Source: Aldehydirespirator sp965200005
GTDB taxonomy: Bacteria; Actinomycetota; Acidimicrobiia; Acidimicrobiales; Aldehydirespiratoraceae
Assembly: GCA_965200005.1 (NCBI GenBank)
Contig: OZ241331.1
Coordinates: forward strand, 2,604,001-2,668,000
Length of the DNA stretch: 64,000 nt
Direction: 5' to 3'
Part shown: positions 44,215-52,527 of the stretch, one piece after another
How positions within the stretch are numbered: the first letter of the stretch is position 1
Layout of the letters: every line of letters begins with the position of its first letter
Program-made: the position numbers and the translations under genes
Notes under the pieces: model-generated
Told to the model about the DNA's origin: nothing
The model's input: the letters and a program-made list of their open reading frames with translations, nothing else
Databases searched by the model: none

Positions 44215-45033
44215 CTAATCGAGGAGATCTGGTTGATCGCGGACGATTTCGGTGTACAACGGCTGGAATGTAAACCACATTGCTAGCCCGCTTCCGACCA
44301 TGTCATATGTCTTGCGGGCTACATGATCAGGAATGTCAATGGGTTCACCGGCCGCTTGGGCAAGCAATTGCGACTGACACGCTCGATCCATTGCCACGAA
44401 GGCTCCACGGTGTAGAGGGGCTGCAGCATCCACTGAAGACCCGACCGTCAACAGTCCGTGATTTTGCAAGATTGCCGCCTTGCAATTACCAAGACATTCC
44501 GCGATCTGTTTGCCCTCATTAAGCTCGTTCACAACTCCGCTATAAGCATCAAAGATCACATGATCGTCATAGAACGCACAGGCGTCTTGGGTAAGCGGTC
44601 GCAACAACTGACCCAGAGCCGAAAACGATTTGCCATGCATTGAGTGACTGTGAGCCGCAGCCACGACGTCCGGGCGAGCCGCGTGAATCTGCGAGTGAAT
44701 CGCGAAGGCCGCCCGGTTCAACATGGCGCCTTGACCATCGACTATCTCACCCTGCGAATCGACGCGGATCAAACTTGATGCAGTGATGTGTGAGAAGGGC
44801 ATGCCCCATGGGTTAACCCAGAAGGTCTCTGGGTCTTGGGGGTCGCGCACGGTTACATGTCCAGCGGCACCAACGGCTCCGTCCTCGTAACCGAGCTTGG
44901 CGAAGATGCGATAGGTGGCAGCAAGACGCTGCTTGCGATGCTGACGCTCCTCCTCAACCGTGTCAAAGCTCGGCAAGTACCACAGCGCCTCCAATTCAGA
45001 GATCGCTGAAGTCGAAGTCCCGGTGGAGGTCAT
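44215..45033 (-). CDS. Class II aldolase/adducin-family protein
   Basis: A 272-residue protein with the class II aldolase head domain: GHVTVRDP near residue 59, the zinc-site AHSHSMHGKSF (about 131-141) and NHGLLTVG (about 191-198). Such enzymes cleave or epimerise sugar phosphates such as fuculose or ribulose phosphates; many actinobacterial members have unknown substrates. It is convergent with the small hypothetical gene and divergent from the arsR-like gene. Confidence 0.88.
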   Translation of the reverse strand: MTSTGTSTSAISELEALWYLPSFDTVEEERQHRKQRLAATYRIFAKLGYEDGAVGAAGHVTVRDPQDPETFWVNPWGMPFSHITASSLIRVDSQGEIVDGQGAMLNRAAFAIHSQIHAARPDVVAAAHSHSMHGKSFSALGQLLRPLTQDACAFYDDHVIFDAYSGVVNELNEGKQIAECLGNCKAAILQNHGLLTVGSSVDAAAPLHRGAFVAMDRACQSQLLAQAAGEPIDIPDHVARKTYDMVGSGLAMWFTFQPLYTEIVRDQPDLLD

Positions 45034-45187
45034 CCCGAGAGGCTAGTTGCGTAGCCACTTGCGATGAGCGTGAGTAGGCACTCGTAGTCATGAGACTGCC
45101 GTGAACCGCAAGCGCGGCTCAGCGTGAGGATTCGGATCTTTGAATCCGTTGCCCGCCAGCGGTTTCATCTATTATCGTCGATTATCT

Positions 45188-45520
45188 ATGAAGGATGCCT
45201 CAGAGAAGTCTTGCGGTACGAACCTGCAAGCCGACGAGGCCGTGGAGTTTGCTTCTTGGTTCCGATGCTTGGCTGACGCAACGAGGCTGCGAGTGCTCAA
45301 TGCTGTCGCCTGCGCTGATCGTCCCGTGACGGTCGGCGAAGTCGTTGCAGTCGTTGGCGTCGGGCAGTCGACGGTCTCGCACCACCTACAGAAGCTGTGT
45401 ACCGAACGGTTCATCTTCCGTAGCCAACAAGGCACGCGCACGCTGCTCACCATCAACCGAAAGTGCCTAGCCGAGCTGCCCGAAGCGGCAATGAAGATCA
45501 TGGGAGTGAGCGCGCCGTGA
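45188..45520 (+). CDS. ArsR-family transcriptional regulator
   Basis: A 110-residue winged-helix protein: FRCLADATRLRVLNAV opens the HTH domain, and GQSTVSHHLQKLC is the recognition helix. The ATG at 45188 is used; the frame extends upstream, but TATTAT (about 45171) looks like the -10 box and the odd palindrome ATCGTCGAT lies directly after it. The stop overlaps the GTG of the permease (GTGA), so regulator and permease form one operon. The metal- or ligand-binding cysteines are not the classical ELCVCDL set, so the signal is open. Confidence 0.88.
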   Translation: MKDASEKSCGTNLQADEAVEFASWFRCLADATRLRVLNAVACADRPVTVGEVVAVVGVGQSTVSHHLQKLCTERFIFRSQQGTRTLLTINRKCLAELPEAAMKIMGVSAP

Positions 45521-46449
45521 CTTCGCTTTCCGACGCGGCCTTGATCGTGGTTGAGATGGTGCTGCTGTTGCTCGCAGTGACCTTCGTTGTGACACTGGTG
45601 CAACGCCGATTCGGTGACGAGGCGATCCGGCGATGGATGGGCGGTCCGCCCGCCGTCGCCGCACTGAAGGGAACTGCCTTAGGTGTGATCACACCGTTTT
45701 GCACGTACTCGGCGATCCCGGTATTGATCGGGATGCGACAGGCGGGCGTGCGGCCAGCGGGTTACTGCGCGTTCTTGTTCGCAGCACCTGTGGTTGATCC
45801 TGTCCTGATTGGTGTCCTGGCCCTTGTTGTTGGGCCAGCGGGTGCGGCGCTGTATGTCGCGATCGCATTGTCCGCGGCGCTGCTGTTAGCAGTGATCGTG
45901 GAGGCGTTCGGTGTCGTTCGGCATCTCAAGCCGGTGACAGTGGGCGCACCCGCGCAACTGCAACCTGCGGGCGCCTCGCCAATGCCAGCCGAGGCGAGTG
46001 GCTGTTCGGCTACTAACACCAACGATTGGGGTGGCTGGCGGCCTGAGAGTCGGGCTGCGGCTCGGCGTGCCGTGGAGATGTTCCGTTCAATGTGGTGGCT
46101 GATGGCTGCGGGGGCCGGAATTGGTCTGGCGATTGGGATCTTTATGCCTCCGGGGGCGATCACCGGCATCGCCGGCGCACAGAATCCATTAGCAGTCCCG
46201 ATCGCTGCCGCTACAGGCGTCCCGCTGTACTTCGGAACCGAGATGTTCATCCCGATCGGTGAAGCCCTGCGCGGTGCTGGGGCCAGCTCAGGCGCTCTCG
46301 TCGGACTCATCATCGCCGGTGCGGGAGCAAACATCCCTGAGTTCGCGCTGCTCACGAAGGTAGCCAAAGCGCGTCTTGTGCTTGGATTCTTTGCGTACGT
46401 CTACATGGTGGCAACAGTCGCAGGTGTCATCACCAACTTCGCACTGTGA
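45517..46449 (+). CDS. DUF318-family permease (ArsP/YraQ-like efflux)
   Basis: A 310-residue membrane protein with two blocks of about four to five helices joined by a soluble linker near residues 135-175. The pore motif TPFCTYSAIP (about 57-66) and the repeated FAAPVVDPVLIG and IPIGEALRGAGASSG segments are characteristic of pfam03773. Members include ArsP, which exports trivalent organoarsenicals; coupling to an ArsR regulator supports metalloid or toxicant efflux here. GTG start inside the regulator stop. Confidence 0.85.
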   Translation: MTSLSDAALIVVEMVLLLLAVTFVVTLVQRRFGDEAIRRWMGGPPAVAALKGTALGVITPFCTYSAIPVLIGMRQAGVRPAGYCAFLFAAPVVDPVLIGVLALVVGPAGAALYVAIALSAALLLAVIVEAFGVVRHLKPVTVGAPAQLQPAGASPMPAEASGCSATNTNDWGGWRPESRAAARRAVEMFRSMWWLMAAGAGIGLAIGIFMPPGAITGIAGAQNPLAVPIAAATGVPLYFGTEMFIPIGEALRGAGASSGALVGLIIAGAGANIPEFALLTKVAKARLVLGFFAYVYMVATVAGVITNFAL

Positions 46450-46541
46450 CATCTGGCGGGCGTCGTACCGAGGACACTCATGGTGACATGTCAAGGCAGA
46501 GTAGATAGCCAGTAAGCGCTGTTGAGAACGGAGAGTCTGTA

Positions 46542-47315
46542 ATGAGACTTCAAGGCAAAGTTGCGTTGATAACAGGCGCTGCTAGTGGGATCGGTCGTGC
46601 TGCTGCACTGAGATTCTCACGCGAGGGTGCGAAAATCGCGGCGCTTGATGTGTCAGTTGTGGCGAACGAGGAGACAGTCAAACTCGTCCGTGATGCCGGT
46701 GGTGATGCCATTGCACTGACTTGCGATGTGTCCAAAGAGTCTGACGTCGTTGAAGCGTTTGAAGCAGCCGAAGCCACCTTCGGCAAGGTGGATATTGCCT
46801 TCAACAACGCGGGGATCATGCTCGCGGATGACGGTGACTCGCAGTCCACGAGCGATGAGACTCTTGAGCGCACACTTGACGTAAATCTCAAAGGTGTCTT
46901 GTATGGATGCAAGTACGCAGTAGCGGTGATGCGACGATGTGGCGGAGGTTCAATAATCAACACAGCGTCTTTTGTTGCATCAGTTGGAGCGGCTACTCCC
47001 CAGATTTCCTACACCGCTTCTAAGGGTGCTGTGTTGGCACTGACACGTGAATTAGCCGTCGTACACGCCCGTGAGAACATCCGTGTCAATGCGCTCTCAC
47101 CTGGGCCGCTACGTACAGAGCTGTTGATGTCGTATCTCGACACCGAAGTGAAACGTCAACGAAGACTGGTGCATGTCCCAATGGGCCGATTCGGAGAAGC
47201 CGACGAGATGGCAGCATCCGCACTCTTCCTTGCCTCAGATGACTCCTCCTACATGACAGGAGCCAACCTCCAGGTAGACGGAGGCCTAACCGCCGCCTAC
47301 GTAACCCCTGAGTGA
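46542..47315 (+). CDS. Short-chain dehydrogenase/reductase
   Basis: A 257-residue SDR: TGAASGIGRAAAL (cofactor), CDVSKES, NNAGIM, catalytic Ser in NTASFV and YTASKGAV. The C terminus LQVDGGLTAAYVTPE is typical. It is preceded by AACGGAGAG as ribosome binding site. Its last codons overlap the convergent antitoxin gene by 19 bp. Substrate unknown. Confidence 0.9.
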   Translation: MRLQGKVALITGAASGIGRAAALRFSREGAKIAALDVSVVANEETVKLVRDAGGDAIALTCDVSKESDVVEAFEAAEATFGKVDIAFNNAGIMLADDGDSQSTSDETLERTLDVNLKGVLYGCKYAVAVMRRCGGGSIINTASFVASVGAATPQISYTASKGAVLALTRELAVVHARENIRVNALSPGPLRTELLMSYLDTEVKRQRRLVHVPMGRFGEADEMAASALFLASDDSSYMTGANLQVDGGLTAAYVTPE

Positions 47316-47599
47316 CGATCAAGCAAAGCCAGTTCTTCCTCATCGAAGTCCCAGGGCTCGGCTTCGACTAGCGCGATGGCATTGGCGATCCCGAGTTGCT
47401 TCTCGGCTTCGCTCTGTGGTTGCGCGGCGTAGGAGTCTGCGATTAGCTGGCCGATCTTGGCTCGACGCACTTTGTCGACGAGTTGCTCGATGCCTTGGCG
47501 GATTACATCAGATCGGTCTCGGCCCACTCCTTCCGCAACGAGCCGGTCAATGGTCGCTGACTCTGCCTCGCTAAACGTTGTCGTAATCGTGGTTGACAT
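47297..47599 (-). CDS. RHH antitoxin, intact copy downstream of a MazF-type toxin
   Basis: 100 residues: a ribbon-helix-helix domain (ITTTFSEAESATIDRLV ... SDVIRQGIEQLVDKV) and an acidic tail for toxin binding ending EPWDFDEEELALLDRHS. Leader and N terminus (GGTATTATTAGGGAATGTCAA) are nearly identical to those of the damaged copy at 48232, showing that the two genes arose by duplication. TATTAT just before the ATG may be a -10 box giving an almost leaderless mRNA. Confidence 0.85.
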   Translation of the reverse strand: MSTTITTTFSEAESATIDRLVAEGVGRDRSDVIRQGIEQLVDKVRRAKIGQLIADSYAAQPQSEAEKQLGIANAIALVEAEPWDFDEEELALLDRHSGVT

Positions 47600-47676
47600 T
47601 CCCTAATAATACCTGCAAGTCAACGGAGTCCTAACTGCTGCAAACGCATCTCCGAGTCGCCATTTATCCTTCCTCA

Positions 47677-47991
47677 TCAACAGTCAGCGAGAGCTTCTAG
47701 AGCCTTGCAAATGTCGTAGGTCGCAGACGGCCCAAGCATCCCAATTTGATAAGTTAGGAGTGACTTATCTACTGCGGTCAAGTTGTCGAAGTTCGCTACG
47801 CACTCACTGTTGACGCCACTCTCCGGGCCAACCGAGATGCATGTTGGAATCCAGCGAACCGTGCTTGTAAGGGGCGCAATTACGAGACGGCTAAGGGAGT
47901 GGATGGCCTGGTTCCGTGTGACGACGAGCACCGGCCGACGCTTATGACCCGGCGCATCTAGGAGCCAGATTTCACCTTGGGCGTTCACCAT
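47677..47991 (-). CDS. MazF/PemK-family toxin (mRNA interferase)
   Basis: A 104-residue protein of the CcdB/MazF fold: GEIWLLDAPGHKRRPVLVVTRNQ forms the first strands and loop, followed by RLVIAPLTSTVRW, ECVANFDNLTAV and the C-terminal IGMLGPSATYDICKALEAL. Such toxins cut mRNA at short sequences. The ATG overlaps the stop of the upstream antitoxin copy (ATGGTGA), the normal operon arrangement, but that antitoxin is frameshifted. Survival would then depend on the intact second antitoxin 78 bp downstream. Confidence 0.88.
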   Translation of the reverse strand: MVNAQGEIWLLDAPGHKRRPVLVVTRNQAIHSLSRLVIAPLTSTVRWIPTCISVGPESGVNSECVANFDNLTAVDKSLLTYQIGMLGPSATYDICKALEALADC

Positions 47992-48232
47992 GGTTCGGCC
48001 CTATGATGTGCTATCGCGTTGGCGAGGGCGATTTCGTAGTCGGCTCTGCTTTGTGGTTGCGTGAGGTAGGCGTCATTGATGGCCTTGCGCATCCGCTCCC
48101 CACGCACTTTGTCGACGAGCTGTTGGATGCCTTGGCGGATTACGTCTGACCGGTCTCGACCTACGCCTTCGGCTACTAGACGATCAATCGTCGCAGACTC
48201 CGCATCGCTGAACGCTGTCGCGTGATTGACAT
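47985..48232 (-). pseudogene. RHH antitoxin with a 4-bp deletion after codon 4
   Basis: After ATG-TCA-ATC-ACG the sequence lacks the ATTA present in the intact paralogue (ACG-ATTA-CGAC versus ACG-CGAC). The authentic frame then continues uninterrupted (TAFSDAESATIDRLVAEGVG ... EPW) to a stop overlapping the toxin start. From its own ATG, translation ends after 18 codons. No in-frame ATG, GTG or TTG precedes the domain. The rest of the frame is undamaged, so the deletion is recent. Confidence 0.85.
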
Positions 48233-48310
48233 TCCCTGATAATACCTAGAACTGACTGATTCAACGCGCAATCTGGTGTAATAGGTGGTGCCAACGTTGA
48301 TATCAGCGGC

Positions 48311-48577
48311 GTGAAAGATCGGTTAACTCCAGACGTGAAGCGTTCGAGCAAAGTGGGCTGCAGGTGTGAGATGACTCAAGAGGCCGACTCAAGGATCCCC
48401 GGAAGATCCCAGGAGCGCAAGTGTGAACAACCGAAACCGGCTACGGGCACAAGTATCGTCGACGACCTCCCGCCTCTGTTTGAACACTTTTACCGGCACA
48501 ACGACCTGCGAACCTGTGCCGAGTGCGCAGCACTGCATCCCGGAAAGACTCCCCCACCGGGCTGGGTCAAGCTATGA
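48311..48577 (+). CDS. Possible small cysteine-containing hypothetical protein
   Basis: 88 codons; the C-terminal part (FEHFYRHNDLRTCAECAAL) has a CxxC pair and looks protein-like, while the N-terminal half does not. No family recognised. It is the only candidate gene between 48243 and 48631; the rest of that gap shows nothing. Confidence 0.3.
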   Translation: MKDRLTPDVKRSSKVGCRCEMTQEADSRIPGRSQERKCEQPKPATGTSIVDDLPPLFEHFYRHNDLRTCAECAALHPGKTPPPGWVKL

Positions 48578-48631
48578 ACAGCCGCGAAACTCCTTAGACA
48601 CAGCCGGTCACCGTGGTCATTTCGGAGTCGC

Positions 48632-49657
48632 TCAGCCTGCTGCCAACTCCAGCATCCGTTCATACATTTCTGCGGATCTGAAGTCGCTTGCGTTGTCGGC
48701 AATCCAGCTATCAACAACCGGCTGGGTTGCTTGCTTCCAGCGATCGAGTTCGGCGTCATCCAGTTGCACCCTGGCGACTCCGGCTTCCTCTAGGCGCTCA
48801 GCCACCGATGCATGTTGGCTGTCATAAGCCGCCGCTGCAGCCATCGAAACAGTACGGCCCGAGACTTCCTCAATGGCATCACGCTGAGCGTCCGACAAGC
48901 CATTCCAGGTGTCGAGGTTCATAGCTAGGAACGACACGGCAACATGACAGTTGCACTCAACGACACTGTCAAGAACTTCATAGAGGTTGTAGCTAGTCAA
49001 TCCGGACTGAGCGATCATCAGACCATCAATCTCGCCGCTGTCGAGCGCGTCGTATAGCTCTGGTGTGAGCATGGCAACAGGATTTCCACCAAGCGCAGTG
49101 ACGACATCGCTTTGAACCGGGCTCGGTACACGCAGACTCAGTCCATCAATGTCACCAATTGTCTCAACGCGGCCTTCAGCAATCCACATGTTGTTGATGT
49201 CATTTGTCCACATGCCAAGCAACTTCACATCGGAATACTCCTGCTGGAACTCTTCGAACTCCTCATAAAGAGTCCACAACACATCTGTCCCGTGGGCCGC
49301 CGAACTAAACGTGAACGGCATCTCGATCACGTCTGCTACAGGGAAGCGTCCCGGCGTATAGCCCTGCAGCGCCCAACCGAGGTCAGCAACGCCAGAAGCA
49401 GCGTTCTCATACGTTTCACGCCCTGACCCCAGAGCTCCTCCTGGATGGAACTCAACCGTGACAGTTCCATCAGTGACCTCGTTCACCTGCTCAGCCCACT
49501 GCACTAATGCGTTCGCATGCACAGGGTGCGTTTCCGGTAACGGGTGACCCAGGCTGACTGTTACCGGTTCGTCGTCATCCCCGCAGGCAGAGGCAAGCAA
49601 CCCGAACACCAGAACAACAATGATGAGCTGCCACCCATGCTTAGTTCTCTTGGTCAT
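48632..49657 (-). CDS. TRAP transporter substrate-binding lipoprotein (DctP-like)
   Basis: About 341 residues. A lipoprotein signal peptide (LIIVVLVFGLLASAC, lipobox LASAC) is followed by the DctP fold: SLGHPLPETHPVH, the FHPGGALGSGRETYE loop, and the conserved arginine region GLSLRVPSPVQSDVVTALGG with MLTPELYDAL. It would deliver an organic acid or similar solute to a DctQM permease. No permease gene is in the window, so the partner is elsewhere. The start at 49657 is chosen for its signal peptide. Confidence 0.88.
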   Translation of the reverse strand: MTKRTKHGWQLIIVVLVFGLLASACGDDDEPVTVSLGHPLPETHPVHANALVQWAEQVNEVTDGTVTVEFHPGGALGSGRETYENAASGVADLGWALQGYTPGRFPVADVIEMPFTFSSAAHGTDVLWTLYEEFEEFQQEYSDVKLLGMWTNDINNMWIAEGRVETIGDIDGLSLRVPSPVQSDVVTALGGNPVAMLTPELYDALDSGEIDGLMIAQSGLTSYNLYEVLDSVVECNCHVAVSFLAMNLDTWNGLSDAQRDAIEEVSGRTVSMAAAAAYDSQHASVAERLEEAGVARVQLDDAELDRWKQATQPVVDSWIADNASDFRSAEMYERMLELAAG

Positions 49658-49895
49658 GCGTGTGCTCCTACGGTTAGCTTGAGTGCCGATTGAGCGAGTC
49701 TCGTAATGGCGCAATTTTAGTGCAGCAAGTGCAACGATCAGTTGCCTTGTGCGCATGGCGCGGCTAGTTGAACACGAAATCCCAAATAGTTGTGCGCGTT
49801 GTGGTTATACATCAGCGCTGGAAAGCCGTCGAGCCGCTATCCAAGAGCTGAGTTCAACTCGCAATCTGACATAGGGAGTGGTGAAGTTGTTGACA

Positions 49896-50687
49896 TTAGT
49901 TCGCAGGCAATGGCGTTAAGAAGCCTTGATCGATGAGGGTTTGGAAGTGTGTTCTGATGCTGATGGCTAGGGCATAGTTGCGGGTCAGAATCCCTAGTTC
50001 GATGTTGCGGTCTTGGGCGGCTGCGGTGAGATTCGCGGACGTGATGAACACTGTCTCGTCGTCCACTACTACCGCTTTGGCGTGAAGTACGCCTGACGGT
50101 CCATCAGGGTCTAGCGAACGTGGGTCATAGAACATTGCGGGCCTTGCCGCGCCGGGCCAATCAGTACCCCAGAAGCGATCCGCAAAGCGACTAACGAGAG
50201 CGTCGACAGTAGTTGTATCTCCGCGAGACCGCTGGATGTTGAGCAACAGGGTTACCCGAAGGTCACTCACCTCATCCATGCGGCGTGCCAACTCTGCGAA
50301 CGCTCTCGGGCCGTCGAAATAGACGTAGGTACTCATCCATACAGAGCGTCTGGCACTTCTCACCAACTCTTCATACACACGACGCGTATTGCGGGAGTGA
50401 AGGCCCACAACTTCCGGCCCAGACCACACGAGATCAAGCCCGGGACTCCTGCCAGTAGTCGAACTAAGAATGCGTACGCAAGCCGCTACACCTCTTCCTG
50501 ACACACCGATGGCTGCCAGATCACGCAAGTCATCGGCCAACGCCTGGGTTCCGTGAGATGGGCCAAGCACCGATCGAAGAGCCATTGGCGACGGGACCCT
50601 GTAGAGCATCCCGGTATCGAACGCATCGGCGAGCTGCTTCTGGATATGAGAAGGCAGAGCGGCAATATGACCGCCGGGGCCCTTCAC
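49896..50687 (-). CDS. drmC: DISARM protein DrmC (phospholipase D-like)
   Basis: About 263 residues with a PLD-superfamily domain; the HKD motif reads LHAKAVVVDD (His about residue 201) followed by FITSANLT, with a degenerate first half (STYVYFDGP). The GTG at 50687 lies 1 nt after the drmB stop; a longer frame to 50789 overlaps drmB and is rejected. In class 1 DISARM, DrmC is the last gene and is reported as dispensable in the system studied experimentally. Position and family together make the call. Confidence 0.88.
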   Translation of the reverse strand: MKGPGGHIAALPSHIQKQLADAFDTGMLYRVPSPMALRSVLGPSHGTQALADDLRDLAAIGVSGRGVAACVRILSSTTGRSPGLDLVWSGPEVVGLHSRNTRRVYEELVRSARRSVWMSTYVYFDGPRAFAELARRMDEVSDLRVTLLLNIQRSRGDTTTVDALVSRFADRFWGTDWPGAARPAMFYDPRSLDPDGPSGVLHAKAVVVDDETVFITSANLTAAAQDRNIELGILTRNYALAISIRTHFQTLIDQGFLTPLPAN

Positions 50688-50688
50688 T

Positions 50689-52527
50689 TCAACGCCCCGA
50701 GAAGAATGCTGCGTCCGACACGCCCAGGATCGGTACGACCAAGGCACGGTCAAGGTAGTCGTTGTGCATCTCACACGATGTCTCTGCAATCAGAGCACAG
50801 CCATGGCAGGCAGCACCATGTAGGTGACGCTGCTCGACTCCGCTGGTGGAGTCGTGGTGAGCACAGATCGGGTCGTTGGAGCACAAACGGCCCATCTCCA
50901 GGGCGTTCCAGAGGTGATCCGTGATGCTGCGTGCCTGTTGCACGAGTCCGCCAAGGGTGCCCTCAGCGCCGGTGCTGGCCGTATAGAGCAGCACCCCGCA
51001 GTGTTTGTCTGTCACATAGACACGTTCACGGATGGAACTAGCGGGATAGCCACAACGCATCGCCAGCGACCCAATCAGCAGATGCGCCAGAGTGTGCAAC
51101 AAGATGTATGGCCCACCTGGGAAGTCACGCTTGCGTCGCCCCTCCTTCTGCCAAGCCTCATGCTGACGAACAAGTTGCTTCAGACGCTCAGCGACGCCAT
51201 CTCTGGACAGCCATCGTTCCACCTCCGGCTGCCGGAGCAACAAGAAGATCCCCTCGCCACGGTTCTCAACCGCTGGATACCAACTGGGATCTAAGGCGAG
51301 GGCAGCACGATCAACGTCTGTGTCGTAGTCGCCGTTGATGTCCCGGGTCGCTGCCTCAAAACGGGTGAAGCCAATCAAGGCCTGCACCTCACGTAGGCGG
51401 TGAAGCTGCATGACTGCCTCTATCCCATCGGCCACACGGTCGCTGCTGCGCCACATCGCGTCGGGCAGGCGGCGGACGTGGAAGTCAGGATCCACGGGGA
51501 TGTCGTCGCCGAACCCTTCCTTGGCAGCGAGCAGAGCTTCTAGTTCCGCTTGCTTGACCGACTTGTCGTCGCCTGTGCCGCTCTTGTGTCGTTCAATCGC
51601 GGCCATCACGTCGGCATCGGAGAACGGTGCTAGCGCGTTCGCGACCTTCGTCTTCCTCTTCAGGAGGCTCAAATCGCTCGCCTCATGCACGATCTCAAGG
51701 TCATCCCAAAGGCTCATGATGGTCTGCTCAATCGCAGAACCCTGATCAGGCAGTGACAGGGCGCTGACCACTTGTGAGAAGTAGGAGTTCGAGGCAGTAC
51801 GGATCAAGAGCCGAGCCGTCTGATCGCACTCTTCTTCAGTGTTAGGACCCAACCAGGGTCTCCGTCCCCGGCAGCCTCCGAGGGCGTTCAGGCTTCGATC
51901 GGCCGCCTCGTAGAGCCTGCGACTATTGCCGCACTCGCAGCGCACCGTCAGCTCGTACAGATCGCCCGTAGTGCCTGTCTGGTCGAGCCACAACTGCCGA
52001 CGGCACTCGTACGAGCCACGATGTACAAAGCCGATCCAGTCAAGGTCATCGACATGACCAGCAGTACAAGCGCGTACAAACCGGGTCGGTACTACGGGTC
52101 TGCCTTCGAACTTGGGTCTGCGACCCTGATCGAGCGACTTACGATTCACGAGTCGTCGTGAACGCGAACTGCGACGGCCTCTGTCGACACCTCGACTCAC
52201 AGGTGTTCCCGTCGCAGCGCTCGAGACGAGTCCGCGGTCCCTCTCTTGGACGACGAACCAATCGGGAAAGCTCCACGCTCCGATTCCTGGCGCGTTCCGC
52301 CGCGGCTCAACTGGATCTGACGGAGGCGCGTACATGCGCGGATTGACGACATCCGTGAGCACTCCGAGCCATGCGCTTAGGCGCTCATCAGTGATCTGAC
52401 GCAGGTTCTGCGGTAGCGGCCACGTGTCGAGACCGCCAACGATCGCTGCCTTATCGGGCAGGTCTAGTAGCGCGCCCGGGCCATATGTGGTGATGACTTG
52501 GCTCTGCCGTAGCTGCCCGCTGCTCAT
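50689..52527 (-). CDS. drmB: DISARM protein DrmB (DUF1998)
   Basis: A 612-residue protein starting with the DrmB signature RQSQVITTYGPGALLDLPD and VGGLDTWP. Cysteines in the middle (CTAGH, CRRQLW, CECG) look like zinc ligands, and the C-terminal DUF1998 region (HTLAHLLIGSLAMRCGYPASS ... CGVLLYTASTGAEGTLGGL ... CHGCALIAETSCE) is complete; long motifs are given here in parts. DrmB forms a complex with the DrmA helicase that senses DNA ends. ATGA overlap with drmA. Confidence 0.92.
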   Translation of the reverse strand: MSSGQLRQSQVITTYGPGALLDLPDKAAIVGGLDTWPLPQNLRQITDERLSAWLGVLTDVVNPRMYAPPSDPVEPRRNAPGIGAWSFPDWFVVQERDRGLVSSAATGTPVSRGVDRGRRSSRSRRLVNRKSLDQGRRPKFEGRPVVPTRFVRACTAGHVDDLDWIGFVHRGSYECRRQLWLDQTGTTGDLYELTVRCECGNSRRLYEAADRSLNALGGCRGRRPWLGPNTEEECDQTARLLIRTASNSYFSQVVSALSLPDQGSAIEQTIMSLWDDLEIVHEASDLSLLKRKTKVANALAPFSDADVMAAIERHKSGTGDDKSVKQAELEALLAAKEGFGDDIPVDPDFHVRRLPDAMWRSSDRVADGIEAVMQLHRLREVQALIGFTRFEAATRDINGDYDTDVDRAALALDPSWYPAVENRGEGIFLLLRQPEVERWLSRDGVAERLKQLVRQHEAWQKEGRRKRDFPGGPYILLHTLAHLLIGSLAMRCGYPASSIRERVYVTDKHCGVLLYTASTGAEGTLGGLVQQARSITDHLWNALEMGRLCSNDPICAHHDSTSGVEQRHLHGAACHGCALIAETSCEMHNDYLDRALVVPILGVSDAAFFSGR

